Positions 10,823-23,118 are shown, counted from the first letter of the stretch. The stretch is 64,000 nt of DNA from Posidonia oceanica (GCA_037176725.1 JAZBRS010000050.1:12170001-12234000); one strand, 5' to 3'. Numbers and translations are program-made. The notes: generated by a model from the sequence alone, not told the origin.

Positions 10823-13210
10823 GTACCACTCGCTTCCCCCTCTCTCTCTCCTCCTCCTGCTGCTTCTCCGCCAGTCAGAACCAAGCTCCGAGCCTCCTGG
10901 ACGCCACAACAGCTCGTCGGACAGGCCTCCTTCTCCGGCGCTGGCTGCTCTTCCTCCGGACGCTCCGGCCAGCAGAGCGAGCTCCGGACCGTTCCCAGAG
11001 CTCCGGACGATCGCCGACGTTGTTCTCCGCCCTCCCGCGCATCCTCAGCCTCCCCTGTCGGCGGTGACGAGTACTGCCGACGCTCTGCTACAGTACTCGT
11101 CGCCGTCGACCAGTTACTGTGCTTTTATTTTAATCTGGCTAAAGTTTTTAAGTAAATATTGCATACCTGTCCTAAGTTTTTTCATTTTTACATTCCAGTC
11201 CTTATTTCATTTATTCTGCTTGGTTTTTAATTAAATACTTTGCTAAATCGTGTAATTTGTTTGTGGTTTTCAGTATTTGCAAGTGGGTCCATTTACTGTG
11301 CTGTGCTGTTTTATTATTTTGTAGTTTAGTCCTCCTGTTTTCAATTTTTGCACTTAGGTCCTGCACTTAATCAGTTCATTTATTTACTTGCATTTTACCA
11401 TACTGCATTGCATTCCGAGTCCTTGCACTTTACTGTTTTTGCATATAGATCCACACACTGTAGCAACTTAGGTTTTAATTTTAATTTCTGGTTGATGCAT
11501 TGCACTTTTGCCCTTCTGATTTTGCATTTTTGCAGTTAGGTCCATTTTAAATGGACAGTAACTGTACTGCATGCATTTTTAGCATACTGTATTGCATTTT
11601 TGACCCTGATCTTTTTAAAAATTGCACTGTGGTCCTGTTCCCTGATTTTCAGAGCATATTTACCATATAAAATTGCATTTTTAGTCCTTGCATGATTTCA
11701 AAACTACACATAGGTCCTTGCATGTTTTAAAAAATCATGTGAAAAGACCATTTTGCCCCTAGGTTGCATCTTAACTCCTATGCTTACCAAATTTCATGCA
11801 GACCTCCCACTAGTACCCCCAGACTCCCCAGAACCCCGTTTTCTGGAAAATTTGCACTTTAGACCCCAGTTTTTTCAAAATTGCACTCTGACTTCTTTTT
11901 AAGCGTACCTTCTTTTCAAAACAACTTTCTGAGCCTAGTCTTTTGCCAAATAGACCTCTGTCTTCCCCTGTTTTCAAAATCCTTTCTTGTGGTCCCCTGT
12001 CTTCTGGAAAATTTGTATTTTAGCCCCTTTTCTTTCCCAAAATGCTTCCTGAATGCCTGGCTTTTCCCAGTTTCTTATCGTTGCTTTTTTCTTGCTTTTG
12101 CATGCATCCTGCATTCATTTAGTCTTGCATTCTAGCATCTTCTCGCACACACCAAGCACTTTTAGCTCCCTTCCACTTGGGAGGACCTTTTGCACATCCC
12201 TAGGACCTCTTGAGCACCTAGATCTGTTCTTCTCCCCTGTTCTGGCCCTTCCGCCTTAGAGCTGCGATATCTTTCAATCCAGCCGTTGGATCTTCTCAAG
12301 TAGGCTGCCCAGGCGACCGCAGCGAAGCGTTCTTCAGCATGGATCAGACAGATTTCAGATCAGGCTCCCGGATTTCCAGGTATGTCCTCCTGAACCCTTG
12401 CATTGTGTTTGCATACCATTTGCACAGTTTTCTTTGTTTTCGCTTTCTGTCTCTTTGAGCATGTAGAACAGGGTCTCCCCTTTCTGCTTGTATCTTCAAA
12501 CCTCCGTTTCGCGTATTCCTGTGTGTTTTGTGTTGTGTTTTCCCTGGATTTACCACTTAATGTGACTTTCTTCCCCCTTTTCCACGATCCGATCGCATCG
12601 CGAGCTTTGGGCAGCATGCAAGACACACCATGGAGCGGTTTAGCGGGAAACGGTCGCAAAGAGGTGGTAATTCCCCCCGTTTGCACACTCTCCCCTCCGT
12701 AGGTCTTCACACCTACTCTGAGTGGTCCCAAATGACGTCTGTTCTTACACACACGTTGTTTCGCCTCCCCTTTGGCCTCTCCTAATCTTTTTCTACATTC
12801 TTGCATTCGCACGGCTTTTCTGAGGTTTTTGCTTCGCTGTTTTGGCACCGTTCCGCGTGCCCGCCTTTGTTTTGGCATCGTTTTGCGTGCCCATCTATTT
12901 TCTTGTCTCGTTTTGCGTGTTGTCTCGCCTTTTCGCTTGTTTTGCATGCCGATTTTATTCTTTCGCTCCGTTTTGCGTGCCATTCTGTTTTCTCGTCTCG
13001 TTTTGCGTGGTTTCCTGCTCTCTTGCCTTGTTTTGTGCGCCGCCTTGTTTTCTCGCTTGTTTTGCGTGCCGATTTCGCTCCTTGCATCGTTTTGCGTACC
13101 TTTCTCGTTTCTCGCCTAGTTTTGCGTGCTTTGCGCCGTTTTCCCTTGCATGTCGATCGCATTGCATGGTTTCCTCGTTGTTTTGCTTTCTCGCCTGCAT
13201 TTGCATATAG
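10823..13210 (+). other. Candidate leader introns inside the LTR of element A
   Basis: CAG|GTACCA at 10822/10823 and CAG|GTATGT at 12379/12380 resemble 5' splice sites. A pyrimidine-rich tract ending CCTTAGAG (12261) and TTTGCATATAG (13210) resemble 3' splice sites. Between them are U-rich blocks like plant introns, leaving a ~118-nt exon-like island. The sites are at matching places in C and B. This is inference without RNA data. Confidence 0.45.
11066..11101 (+). repeat. LTR hairpin of element A
   Basis: GACGAGTACTG (11066-11076) pairs with CAGTACTCGTC (11091-11101) over a 14-nt loop ending CTGCTA. Four more pairs including one G-U extend it to 15. The 3' arm can instead pair downstream (ACAGTA with TACTGT at about 11114-11119), so two folds compete. 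Confidence 0.75.
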
Positions 13211-13786
13211 GGCTGTGATGCTTACTGCCTGGAGTTCTCACGAGCTAGGTTTCGCCTAATTCGGAACACGGGCAGCGCAGCTGAGCACTTAGAGAGCACG
13301 TTTACTTCCTTGCTTTGTTTCTTCCCACTTAGAGCACACCTTGAGCATTCATTCAGGCATTTATAGGCACATAGGCATTCAACCCTGCATTTCCCTGCGT
13401 ATGCGAGCGTAAGCCTAGAAAGACCGATTTTCGGGCGTGTCGGGGGTGCCTAACACCTTCCCCGCGCGTAACAGGAGTCCTTACCCTGTCTTTTGGCCCG
13501 CAATGACCATACTGCCCTTATCCTAGGCTAGAGTCATCTCATTTGCATTTGTTTTCCTTTGCATTGCTTTGCTTCGCATTTTCTTGCTCGGTTTTGTGTG
13601 TTAATTCACGCATTTCCCCGGTTTTCCTTGTCTCCCGTTAATAGACTTGGTGGCGACTCTGATTTGTCTTATCTTTCCTTTTTTTTCTCCTCGATTTTAA
13701 GTGTTTTCGAGTTGAGCCTCTTCCTCGGATCCCAATCGCCGCTGGATAATAGCGAGCCTGGTTCCGATCGGGATCGCTACAGATTG

Positions 13787-16785
13787 TGATTAATCCCCGC
13801 CGGAGGCAGCTCATCACTCATAAAAGAGATGATCTGGGGCTCCGCAATCATCCCTACCATGTTTTCCAAGGCCAAAAGCTTAATAGATTGGGACACACAG
13901 GCGGCTTGGAACACGCGAAGAAAAGCTTCGCGGTGTTCGGTAGAGGTGTGGATTAGGTCCCAAATGGAAATGTTAGCTTTGACCTTCTTAAGTTGGGAGG
14001 TTATGTCAGCTTTGGGTTGGTTTTTCTTGGCAGCAGGAGGGGTAGTTTTGGCAAGCTCTAAAGGGGTAGTGGTAGGAGATTGGGCCGCTACAGGTTGGGC
14101 GGGGATTTGGCTTGCTACAGGTTGGTTAGAGGTCGGATCTGCTATGGGTTGGTTAGAGGGTGGGGGCATAGCAGGTTCAGGATGGTTTGGCCTAACTGCC
14201 GGTGCTGGAGGTCTGTAGACCCTCCCCAATCGCGTTACTTCCGCACACATTTCTATGGCGTAGCTGTAAGGGACGCGATGGATGTCCAGTGTTAAATCAA
14301 TAACCACCAGAGCACGTGCTGCGAGCACAGGAGGGGTTACAGGGGGACCTACTGGGTATTGAGGTCTATCTAAATGGTAAGGTTGTTGGGGTGGGAAGGC
14401 AGGGGCTGGCTGAGGTCTACCTAGAAGATGTATAGGGAATTCTAGCTGAGGCCACCCTAAGAGGTGGATAGGGGATCTAGGCTAGGCCCTAGCTAGGAGG
14501 TGTACAGGGGGTTGAGCTTGAGGAAGCACAGCAAGGGGCGCGAAGGGGCGCTACGGCCTAGCACGCGGTCAGATCATGTGAACTCCCGACTTGGAGCCAG
14601 CAACTACCGCAAGATAGAGATTAACAGGGAAAGGCTCAGAAATATCAGAAATAAGATCAGAGGGGTCTACCACAGAGGTAGTGGGCCTAGAAGGGAAGAC
14701 AGAGTGAATGCCTGAGGTTCCTGCCCCTCCCGGATAAGTGTGCTCCGGTAGAGGTTGGTGGATGATGCCAGAATGAGGGGGAACAGCTGAATGTGCAGAT
14801 GCATGTGTGTGTGCTTGAGTGGATGCCTCGTGCGTGTCAATCACAATCGTTCCTAATTCGATTAGGTCCTGAATAGCGTTCCGCAGGGAGTAGCAATTGT
14901 CTGTCGAGTGCCCGACGCTTCGATGGAAATTGCAGAAGAGGTTCGCCTTAAACCAATGCGGCAAAGGATTTGGGGGCGGGCGAACCTCCAGGAACTTCAA
15001 GAGCGATGCAACCTTTGACAAGATGACCATGAGCGGTTCCACAAGTGAGGCGAACTTCCGCTTCTCAGTGGGTGGCCTTCTTTGCCTCTAGTATGAGCCT
15101 TGCTGAACTGGTGCGGCAGGGTAGACCGGTCTAGCGGTGGTTGTGATGCTACCACTGTTGTTGTTGGAGGTGCTGCTGTTGGCACTATTACTGCTAATCG
15201 CGGCCTGCTTAGCGAACGTAGAGAGAGCTGGGAAGTTGCCACTCCGCAAAGAACTCTCCACGCGCGCTCCAGCTCGGATAAGTGCTGCCAAAGTAGTGAC
15301 TGGTTGGATGCTAAGCAGAGCCCCAAGAGATGGCTGCGCCCCTTTGATAACGATCTCAATAGACTCCTCGTCAGAGGGTCTATCTCGAACTTGTGAAGCA
15401 AGGGCACGCCAACGGCCGACGTACTCCCCGAACGGCTCGTTGGAATTCTGCTTAATTACGATCACGTCTGCCCGCTTTGGGACTAGATCGAGGTTGAAGG
15501 AGTACTGTTCCAGGAACGCTTGACTGAGGTCGTTCCAAGTCTTGATGGCTGACATATCAAGCGATGTGAACCACTTGAGTGCCGGCCCGGTCAAGCTCTT
15601 CTGGAACAGGCGGATTAGCAACCTCTCGTCAGCCTGAAGCTGAGCGAGATCACCGCAATACGCCTTCAGGTGTGCTACGGGGCAGCCCCTACCATTGTAC
15701 TTTTCGAAGTCCAAGAATTTGAACTTCAGAGGGAGTACCGCCTCTGGAAAGCAGTAGAGGTCCCGGAATTGGTAGGTCTGGTGCTCAATACCCTGCACTA
15801 GTCGTAGTGCCTTCTCCAAGACATCCATCCGGTTGTTGATGGGGTCTGGATTAGCTGCCATAGAAGAGGGATCGGCAGGGGTAGTGAGCACATACGCCGA
15901 ATGGGTCGCACCTAAGTGCTCCTCCGGATCTACCATAGCGTTGCCTGGTGGAGCAATGGGATGGCCGACGTATCCGTGCTGGGGAACTGTGTATGCAGGG
16001 TTTTGGGCCTGATGCAAGGGAGGAGGGTAGATGACATGCTGTGCTATGGGAGGGGTAGGATGCTAGAGCACCAGTTGCTGTACAGGCGGGGTGCCAGATA
16101 GTGAGCCAGTGCGGTACTAGGCCCTAGCCAGTCCAAAGGACTGACCACCAAGGGGAAGAGGAGCATGCTGTGCCAAGTGTTGTGCAGAAGGAGGCGGTAA
16201 ACGGGCCCCCATCGTCGGAACTATGAGCAGTTGAGATGATGGTCGAGGCAGAGGTGTAGATGTAGATGCATGAAATGCAGGAACTAGCCTCAAAGGAACC
16301 TCAGGAACGACAGGAGCACAGGAGGGACGAACCAATAAAGCCATGCCCTGCAGTCTCTGGGCAAGCTCCATCAGGTGCTGGTACTGAGCCTCAGGTGTTC
16401 CATCAGTAGGAACACTGAAGTGCAGTGCCGGCGAGGATTGAGAGGCAAACGGCACAGACACAGACTGTCCGGGAGGAGTAAGTGCTATAGCAAAAGTCGC
16501 AGCAGCGGTAGGAGGGATGTCAAAGGCGATGAATCCCTGGGAAGGAGGGGGCAATGGCGTCTCCGAAATGCGAGTAACGGTCATCAAGATAGACTCAGTG
16601 ATCGGATCCGGAGGAAGAGATGCTTGCTAGTGTCCCGAGACATACTGAGATCCTAGAGGCGTCAAGGGAGGAAACCCTGGTGTCGGAGGGGGAATAAAAG
16701 GGGCAGAAGGAGCAACCGGAGGGGTCGGAGCAGAAACACCCTCTGTGACAAGAGTAAAGAGAGGCTCACTGACGTACTGGGCCAT
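13787..16785 (-). pseudogene. Gag and start of protease of element B, broken by in-frame stops only
   Basis: From ATG 16785 (SAMAQYV) the frame aligns with element C gag (28516 onward) and stays in one frame to the junction with A. Premature stops are near 16627 (Trp to TAG), 16117 (Gln to TAG), 15088, 14569 (Arg CGA to TGA) and 14329. The gag core is readable at about 15090-15800 (FRDLYCFPEA, EKYNGRGCPVAHL, LIRLFQKSLTGPALKWF). The C-H-H-C knuckle-like motif CNFHRSVGH is near 14910-14940. The last residues, ISFMSDELPPAGINHN, precede the protease active site, cut off by A. Gag would form the particle shell; this copy cannot. Confidence 0.9.
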
Positions 16786-16830
16786 TGCTGACCTAGAGCG
16801 TGTGCAAATAGGGCTGCGACGGGTATGCAA

Positions 16831-18104
16831 ACGGCGATTCCTAATAGGAGCTATCGTCGCAAAGGCGGATAGCTCAGAAGGGGAATGGTCGCGAGCAAGG
16901 TCGCAACAGGGGTGTCAGAAAGGGACGGTACTCAAGCTCCAGTAAGGGGAACTCGCTTACCGATCACTGCTGACACAGGCAGAGACAAACAAGGATTAGA
17001 AACTAAAAGACAGATGCAAATGAGTTAAATTAGATGGCATGAATGATATGTGTGCTTTCTAGTATGCCCCCCTCACCTATCTAGTGTATCCTAGTAGGCG
17101 ATCTACTTTGGGTATCCCCAGGTGTACGGGTCACCGACTCAGGTCAGAAAAAGTGGGTTCCCTGTCGAACTCCTAGCCAGAGCTAAGGAAATAACAGGAT
17201 GGTGCGTTGGTGGCCCTGACCCCGCCAAAGCATGGGCAGTACACTCCACTACACCGACACGACCCCTGGACAAAGGGGGGATGGACCAACTGACTTGGCC
17301 CTCGCCAAAAGCGGTGGAACAAGAGGTCGGGACCATCCTTCGCAAACTAGTAGGTGGACTCGGATGAGAAGAATGCATGCCTTATATGATGCTTATGCAA
17401 ATGCTTAGAGTTTTTTATCTTGCGTATTTTATTAACCCAAGGGGGTGCAGGATTGTTTGAAGTCTCTAGTTGCTCCTAGAAGTTCTTTTTACTTGCCATT
17501 TTTAGTTAACCATAGGGGGAGCAAATAGTCTTTACTATCCAAGGCATGGCATGTGCGAAAGGGAAGAAAATCAGTCAAATATGGCAGGCAAACAGCAAAC
17601 AACACAGCAAAAGGCAGGTGCATGGCATGTGTGAGTGTTCGTGAGCATGATAGTGAAGAGAAAGCATTCATTATGTCAAAAGGCATATACACAGGGCATG
17701 TGCGTGTGTAGTGACATAGCAAATGTGTAAAAGAAAGCATTCATCATTCAAAAAGCATGCATTGTTGCCAAACAAGTATGTAGACATGCATTGTGCAGGA
17801 AATAAAGCAATAATAAGTAAGCAAGATAAAATAAGTAAAGACAGGTAAGCTGTAAAGCAAATAAGAGCAGAAGCAAGGAAATAGGCAAGTAAACAAGCAA
17901 ATTGGACAAAGCAGAGCAAGACATAGCAAAAACCAAGACAAAAGGAGCCGAGGGGGGTGCAAAAACCTAAGCAAAGTAACCACGAGGCGACTTGCCTAGA
18001 GTTTGCACAGAAGAGCGACCAAAACAGGTAGAGAGGCAAACAAAGGCAAGCAGAACTGCGAAAGCGGCGAGCGAAAAGCCAGAAACGAAAGCCAGAGTCT
18101 AGCA
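16831..18104 (-). other. 5' leader of element B
   Basis: Untranslated sequence between PBS and gag, with no credible gene. It contains a block shared with C and D (17123-17152: a GTCACCGACTCAGG core) and a GC-rich stretch around 17250-17290 that can form a short stem. Its PBS-proximal half is T-rich on the sense (minus) strand, like the leader of C. Confidence 0.7.
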
Positions 18105-18122
18105 TCCCCAACGGAGTCGCCA
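18105..18122 (-). other. Primer binding site of element B (tRNA-Arg type)
   Basis: On the minus strand this reads TGGCGACTCCGTTGGGGA, one base after the LTR end TACTACA. It matches the 3' end of plant tRNA-Arg (…CCAGTGGAGTCG plus CCA) with two differences. A tRNA-Arg primer is characteristic of the Ogre/Tat group. Confidence 0.88.
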
Positions 18123-18123
18123 C

Positions 18124-21100
18124 TGTAGTAATCCCGGTGTTCAGATCGTCCATGCACACTGCTAGAAGCTCGCGTGCACCGATCGGAATCAGGTACACTA
18201 TAAGCGGCTAAGTTCGAGGAGGAGGGCTCAACTCGAAAACACTTAAAACAGAGGAGAAAAGATAAGAAAAGATGAAGATAAGACAATTCAGAGTTGCCAT
18301 CGTGTCTATTATCGGGAGACAAGGAAAATCAAGGAAAATGCGTGAATTAACACGCAAAACCAAGCAAAGGATGCAATGCAAAGCAATGCAAGGGAAAACA
18401 AATGCAAATGATATGACTCATGCCTAGGATAAGGGCGATATGGTCATTACGGGCCAAAAGACTGGGCAAGGACTCCTGTTACGTGCGGGGAAGGTGTTAG
18501 GCACCACCGACACGCCCAAGAATCGGCCTTTCTAGGCTTATGCTCGCATACGCAGGTAAATGCAGGTTTGAATGCCTAAATGCCAATGAATGCCTGAATG
18601 AATGCTCATAGGTGTGCTCTAAGTGATGGGATGCAATGCAAGGAAGTAAACGTACAATCTAAGTGGTCAGCAACGCTGTCTGTGTTCCGAAGCGGTCGAA
18701 ACCTAGTCCGTGAGAACTCCAGGCAGTAAGCATAACTGCCCTATAAGCAAATGCAAGTTGAAAAACAAAACGGCGGTAAAACCAAGCGGTGTAGGCGACA
18801 TGCAAGAGAAAACGGCATAAAACATGCAAAACAATGCAAGAAATAGAAGCAGCATGCGAAACAGTGTAAAAAATAGCGGCACGCGAAACGGTTCGAGAAA
18901 ACAAAGCCAGCATGCAAAACGGTGCGAGAAAACAAAGCTAGCATGCAAAACGGTGTAGAAAACAAAGCAGTACGCGAAACGGTGCAAGAAAACAAAACGG
19001 GCACGCAAGACGGTGCCAAAGACAGAGCGGGCATGCAAAACGGTGCCAAAAGCGAAGAGGGCATGCAAAATGGTGCCAAAGACGAAGCGAGCACGCAAAA
19101 CGGTGCCAAAGCAGGCGAAATAAGACATCGACAAAGCCATGCAGATGCAAATGCAAGGAGGAAGAGCAAGAGAAGCAATGGGGAGGCAAACAGTGCGTGT
19201 GTGAGAATAGACACTGTTTAAGGACCGCGCAAAGTAGGTGTGAAGACCTATAAAGGGGAAGAGAAGCAAATGGAGGGATTTCCACTGTTTTGTGACTGTT
19301 TCCCACCAAAGTGTCCCACGATGTGTCTCGCACGCTGCCAAAAGCTCACGATGCGATCGGATCGTGGAAAAGGGGGAAGAAAGTTGCAGTTAGCGGTGAA
19401 TCCAAGGGAAACGCAACACAAAGATGCCAAGAGTACACGAAAAGGGGAATAGAGTTGATAGACAAGAGGAGGAGATCCTAGTCTACATGCTCGAGAAATC
19501 AGAAAGCAAAAACAATGCTTGCAATGCAAATGGTGTGCAAATGAATGCTGTGCAAGAGTTTAGGAGGACTTACCTTGGAAATCTGAAGCCTGATCTGAGA
19601 ACTACTTGGTCCATGCTGAAGAGCGCTCCGCCGGGGTCGTCCAGATAGCTGGGTTGAGAAGATCCAATGGCCAGATCTGAAGATATCCCAGCTTCAAGGC
19701 AGAGGGGCCAGAAAGGGGAGAAGAATGGATCTAGGTGTACAGGAGGTCCTAGGGGTGTGCAAAACAAGTCCTCCCATGTAAATGGGAGCTAAGAGTGCTT
19801 AAGTGTGTGCAAGAATGCCAAATGCAAAGATGCATGAGTGCAATGCATGCAAAAATGCAAGAGAAGAGCTAAGGATGACTTTTCAGAAAACTTGGGAACT
19901 TATGTGCAATTTTTGAAAAAGTGGGGGTCTAAATGCAAAGATTTTGAAAAGTTAGGGGGCTTTTACGCAAGGTTTTTGAAAACTAGAGGGTCTGAGTGCA
20001 ATTTTGCAAAATGTAGGGTTCAAAATGCAATTTTACAAGGCAAACATGCATTAGGATAAGTTTTGAAATCATATGGAGGATTAACATGCAATTTTGAAAC
20101 ATGCAGGGGTTGAAATGCAATTTTGTAAGCAAAACAGTGGTCTTAAATGGTTTGAGAATGCAAACAGAGGACCTATGTGCAATTTTTAAATATGCAGGGT
20201 CTAAAATGCAATTTTATAAGCAAAAATATGCATTTAAATGAGTTTTATAAACATGTAGAGGACCTATATGCAATTTTAAAACATGCAGGGTCTAAAATGC
20301 AATTTTATAAGCAAAAATGTGATTTAACAGATGCTGTGCATGATATGGAGGACCTATATGTAAAAATTAAAATGCATGAGGGAAATAATGCAATGCAGTA
20401 AGAAAAGATGCAAAATAAATGCATAAGTTAACAGAACAGAGGACTAAAATGCAAATGATGAAAAGGACTTGGTTTAAAAATGCAATTTACTAAGGTAAAA
20501 TTAAAGCATTAAATCAGATTATTAATTAAAGGACTAACATGCAATAATGAGAAACCAGAGGGCCTGAACTGAAATGAACTTAAATAGAAAACATAGCAGA
20601 AGGACCAACATGCAATTAGACAGTTTTTCAAGTTTTTTATGCAATTTAATCAGATTTAAATTCAGAATTAAATGAATCTTAAACAAAGGCTGGATCAGAA
20701 TATAATAAAATAAAAGCAAGAGCTGAAAATGCAATTTAATGGCAAATTAGCTTAGCAACGGGAAAATAACACTACAGTAAAAGACCAGATCGACGACCAC
20801 TGTAGCAGTTGCTACCAGCGGCCGTCGAGGGAGGCAGAGGGGTGTTGGTGAGGCACTGATCGGCGAGCGACCTGCTCCGGAGCTGAACGGAGGTTGCTGC
20901 AGCATCGGCGAGCCACGGCATGGCCTGAGGACGGCCGGAGAAGACGACAGAACAGTGCAGGAGACTTTGGAGCAGACCAGAGGGCCAGAGCATCGAGGGA
21001 GCATTCTGGAAGCACAATCGTGCTCCTGGAAGCTCCCCGGACCTCGGGCGATGATTGGAGCGTGCTTCTGCTGACCGGAGCGGCGTGACAGAGCCGGAGC

Positions 21101-21198
21101 TCACCGGAGAAGAAAGGAGACGGCGGCGTTGACTCCGGGCAGGAGGGGCTGGAACCCTAGTCTAATAGGTGGAAAAGCAAGAGAGGAGGGAGACTAAG
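18124..21198 (-). repeat. 5' LTR of element B, 3' half
   Basis: The terminal bases at 18124 (TGTAGTAATCCC on plus) are the inverted LTR end. It contains the conserved block (18439-18539), a PBS-like TGGCAACTC (18291-18299), a candidate 3' splice site CTTATAG (18741-18747) and a candidate 5' splice site CCAAG|GTAAGT (19574/19573), with U-rich blocks on the sense strand. The competing-hairpin region is at about 20760-20830. It stops at 21198 where element C is inserted and resumes at 49663; joined, the LTR is about 5.85 kb. Confidence 0.9.
21194..21198 (+). other. Left target-site duplication of element C (CTAAG)
   Basis: CTAAG directly before the 5' LTR of C is repeated exactly at 49658-49662 directly after its 3' LTR, as expected of 5-bp gypsy integration. 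Confidence 0.95.
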
Positions 21199-23118
21199 TG
21201 TTGACACCCCATCTTGGCAGGCCTGGACCCTTGGAGCCCTCTGGTTGATTGCTGGATCAAACCCCAACCAAACCCTAACCCTAACCCTCCTCTCTACCCT
21301 TCAAAATCAGCCTGTTTTGGCCTAAACTTTTACCCCCCTTCCCAACCTCTAAACCTAACCAAAATTCATAGGAAAACCCACCACTATCCACTCAACAAAC
21401 CTACCCAAAAACCTAGGATTTTCCAAGCCTGACCCATTCCCAAAAATCCTAGAAAACTTAGGTGAAACTACCCTTTTTCTATGCCTTGAAACCCCTCCAA
21501 AACCTCCTTAGAATCAAACCAAAATTTCAGACCCAAGACTTCAAAACCTAGACTACCCACTCACCAATTTTCACTCCATTCCAAGACCATTAGGACCCTC
21601 TTTCACCCAAATTATCCTTTTCTCTCTCCGGGATTATCATTTTCTCTCTCCTCTCTCTCTCCTAATTATCATCCCCCTTTTCATCCCTTTCTTATCCTTT
21701 TTGGGGTCTGGCTGTGGGCCCCCTCTGTGCTTCTATCCCTCCTCTATCTTATCCTAATTTTTACTTTATTTTTAAACACTCTTTCTGAATTATTAAAAAT
21801 CGCTTTCCCCCAACCTATCTTTTCCCCTTTTATTTCCCTTTTTATTCCATTTTTTTTCCTCCTTCTCTTTTCCCTTTTCTCCCTTTTGCAAAAATCCACA
21901 AAAACCCATAAAAATCTGTAAAATCTCGAAACATAAAACAAACAAATCAGTACCCTAAGAAAAACAATTAAAAAATGTTAAACAAGCAATTAACAACTTA
22001 AACTTAACTTAAGCAAGCTAAAAAGAAAACTAAACATGCAAACTAAAAAATGCGAAACAAATCAAAAGAAAACACTGAAAAATCAGGAAAAAAGCTAAAA
22101 CAAAATCAAAACCCACCAAAGGTAAAAACCCATCAGAAGAATTAAAAAACAAACCCTAAAAAGAAGAATTAAAAAATCAAATACTAGAACAAGTAATTAA
22201 GGAAGGCAAAAAACCTAACCTAGTAAACATAAGAAAAACAAGTTAAAAACTTAATTTAAAAAGAAAAGGAAAACACATCTGAAAAGCCTAAAAGACACTC
22301 TATTAAACCAGAAAAATCCAACTAAAAACTTTAAGGAAAAACCAATAAATAAAAATCAAAACGTAACTTAAAGGACTTAAGAAAGAAAAACCCTAAGAAG
22401 ACTACAACTTTAAAATCTAAAAACAACCCTGGTTAATACGAAAATAAATCCTAAAAAATCCTAATCAATGTCCTAAGTGTCCAACAAGAGAAGTAAAATT
22501 TTTAAAACAATTTAAAACAGGATTTAACAAACATTTAATCAAGTGAAAATCAATTAAAAACAAAACCAAAGCCCTAAAACCCTAATCAAACCCAAAACAC
22601 ATTAAATCAACTCAAAATAACCACTAAAAATCTTAATTAAAGTCCTAACCCACAGCATAATCCTCCTGGCATTTTTACTTATTTTTAATTTATTTTTACC
22701 TATTTTATTTCCCCATTCTACCCTCTCTTTCTTTCCTCCTTCTTTTTCTTTCTTTCTTTCTTTCTTTCTTTCCATACTGGGCTCAATCTGGCCCGTTTCT
22801 TTTTTCTTTTTTTCTTTCTTTTTCTTTCTTTCTTTTCCCTCGGCCCACAGCCCGACCCGCTCCTTCCTTCTTCTTCCTTCTTCTTCTTCTGCATTTCCAC
22901 CATTCTTTCTCTCCCGCGAGCAGCTGCTACAGCCCTCCCTCCATCGTTTGAAATTCAAGCTTCAATCCAATCGTCTACAGTAGCTCGCCGCCTCTCTTCT
23001 ATCTCAGCTTCTTTTCCGGAGGCATTGAATGCCGGTCGCCTCGCCGACGCCCGTCGCTTCTGCTGCAGTGCCGCCGGTAGATTTCAAAAGTTTCCAGCGC
23101 GCCAGCAGCCAGCCTCCT

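Larger units (their letters stand above)
1..13781 (+). mobile_element. Element A: 3' part of a giant Tat/Ogre-type Ty3/gypsy retrotransposon
   Basis: The segment runs from inside the second RNase H through integrase, a DUF7745-like ORF, a repeat-rich 3' UTR, a purine tract and a complete 3' LTR. It lines up along its whole length with the complete element C (about 35877-49657), so A is probably also near 28 kb, with its 5' part left of the window. It ends with GATCGCTACA at 13781, and the next base resumes the minus-strand protease frame of element B, so A is inserted in B. The predicted target duplication is GATTG (13782-13786); its partner lies outside the window. Confidence 0.93.
7972..13781 (+). 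repeat. 3' LTR of element A (5.8 kb)
   Basis: It starts TGTTGACACCCC and ends GATCGCTACA, with the same ends and order as the LTRs of C. Parts in order: pyrimidine-rich start; A-rich block (about 8700-9420); a CTTT microsatellite (9500-9540); TATA-like box (9853-9860); GC-rich segment (9900-11100) with a hairpin at 11066-11101; U-rich block (11105-12250); a GC-richer island (12262-12379); a second U- and C-rich block with degenerate CGTTTTGCGTG repeats (12830-13140); a strongly conserved block (13411-13510); and a PBS-like TGGCGACTC (13651-13659). Open frames inside it are not conserved in B and are not called. Confidence 0.94.
13782..21198 (-). mobile_element. Element B, first visible part: protease start, gag, leader, PBS and the 3' half of the 5' LTR
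   Basis: Element B lies on the minus strand. Reading that strand, its 5' LTR starts at 52439, is split by element C, resumes at 21198 and ends at 18124; then come PBS, leader, gag and the start of protease, where element A cuts in at 13781. RT, RNase H, integrase and the 3' LTR of B must lie left of the window. B is an older, diverged relative of A and C. Confidence 0.92.

Noticed and set aside
21275..21300. Telomere-like AACCCTAACCCTAACCC near the LTR start (also 8040 and 43688)
   Set aside because: Only two to three units, of CCCTAA rather than the usual plant CCCTAAA type, inside an AACC-rich LTR segment; not an interstitial telomere.
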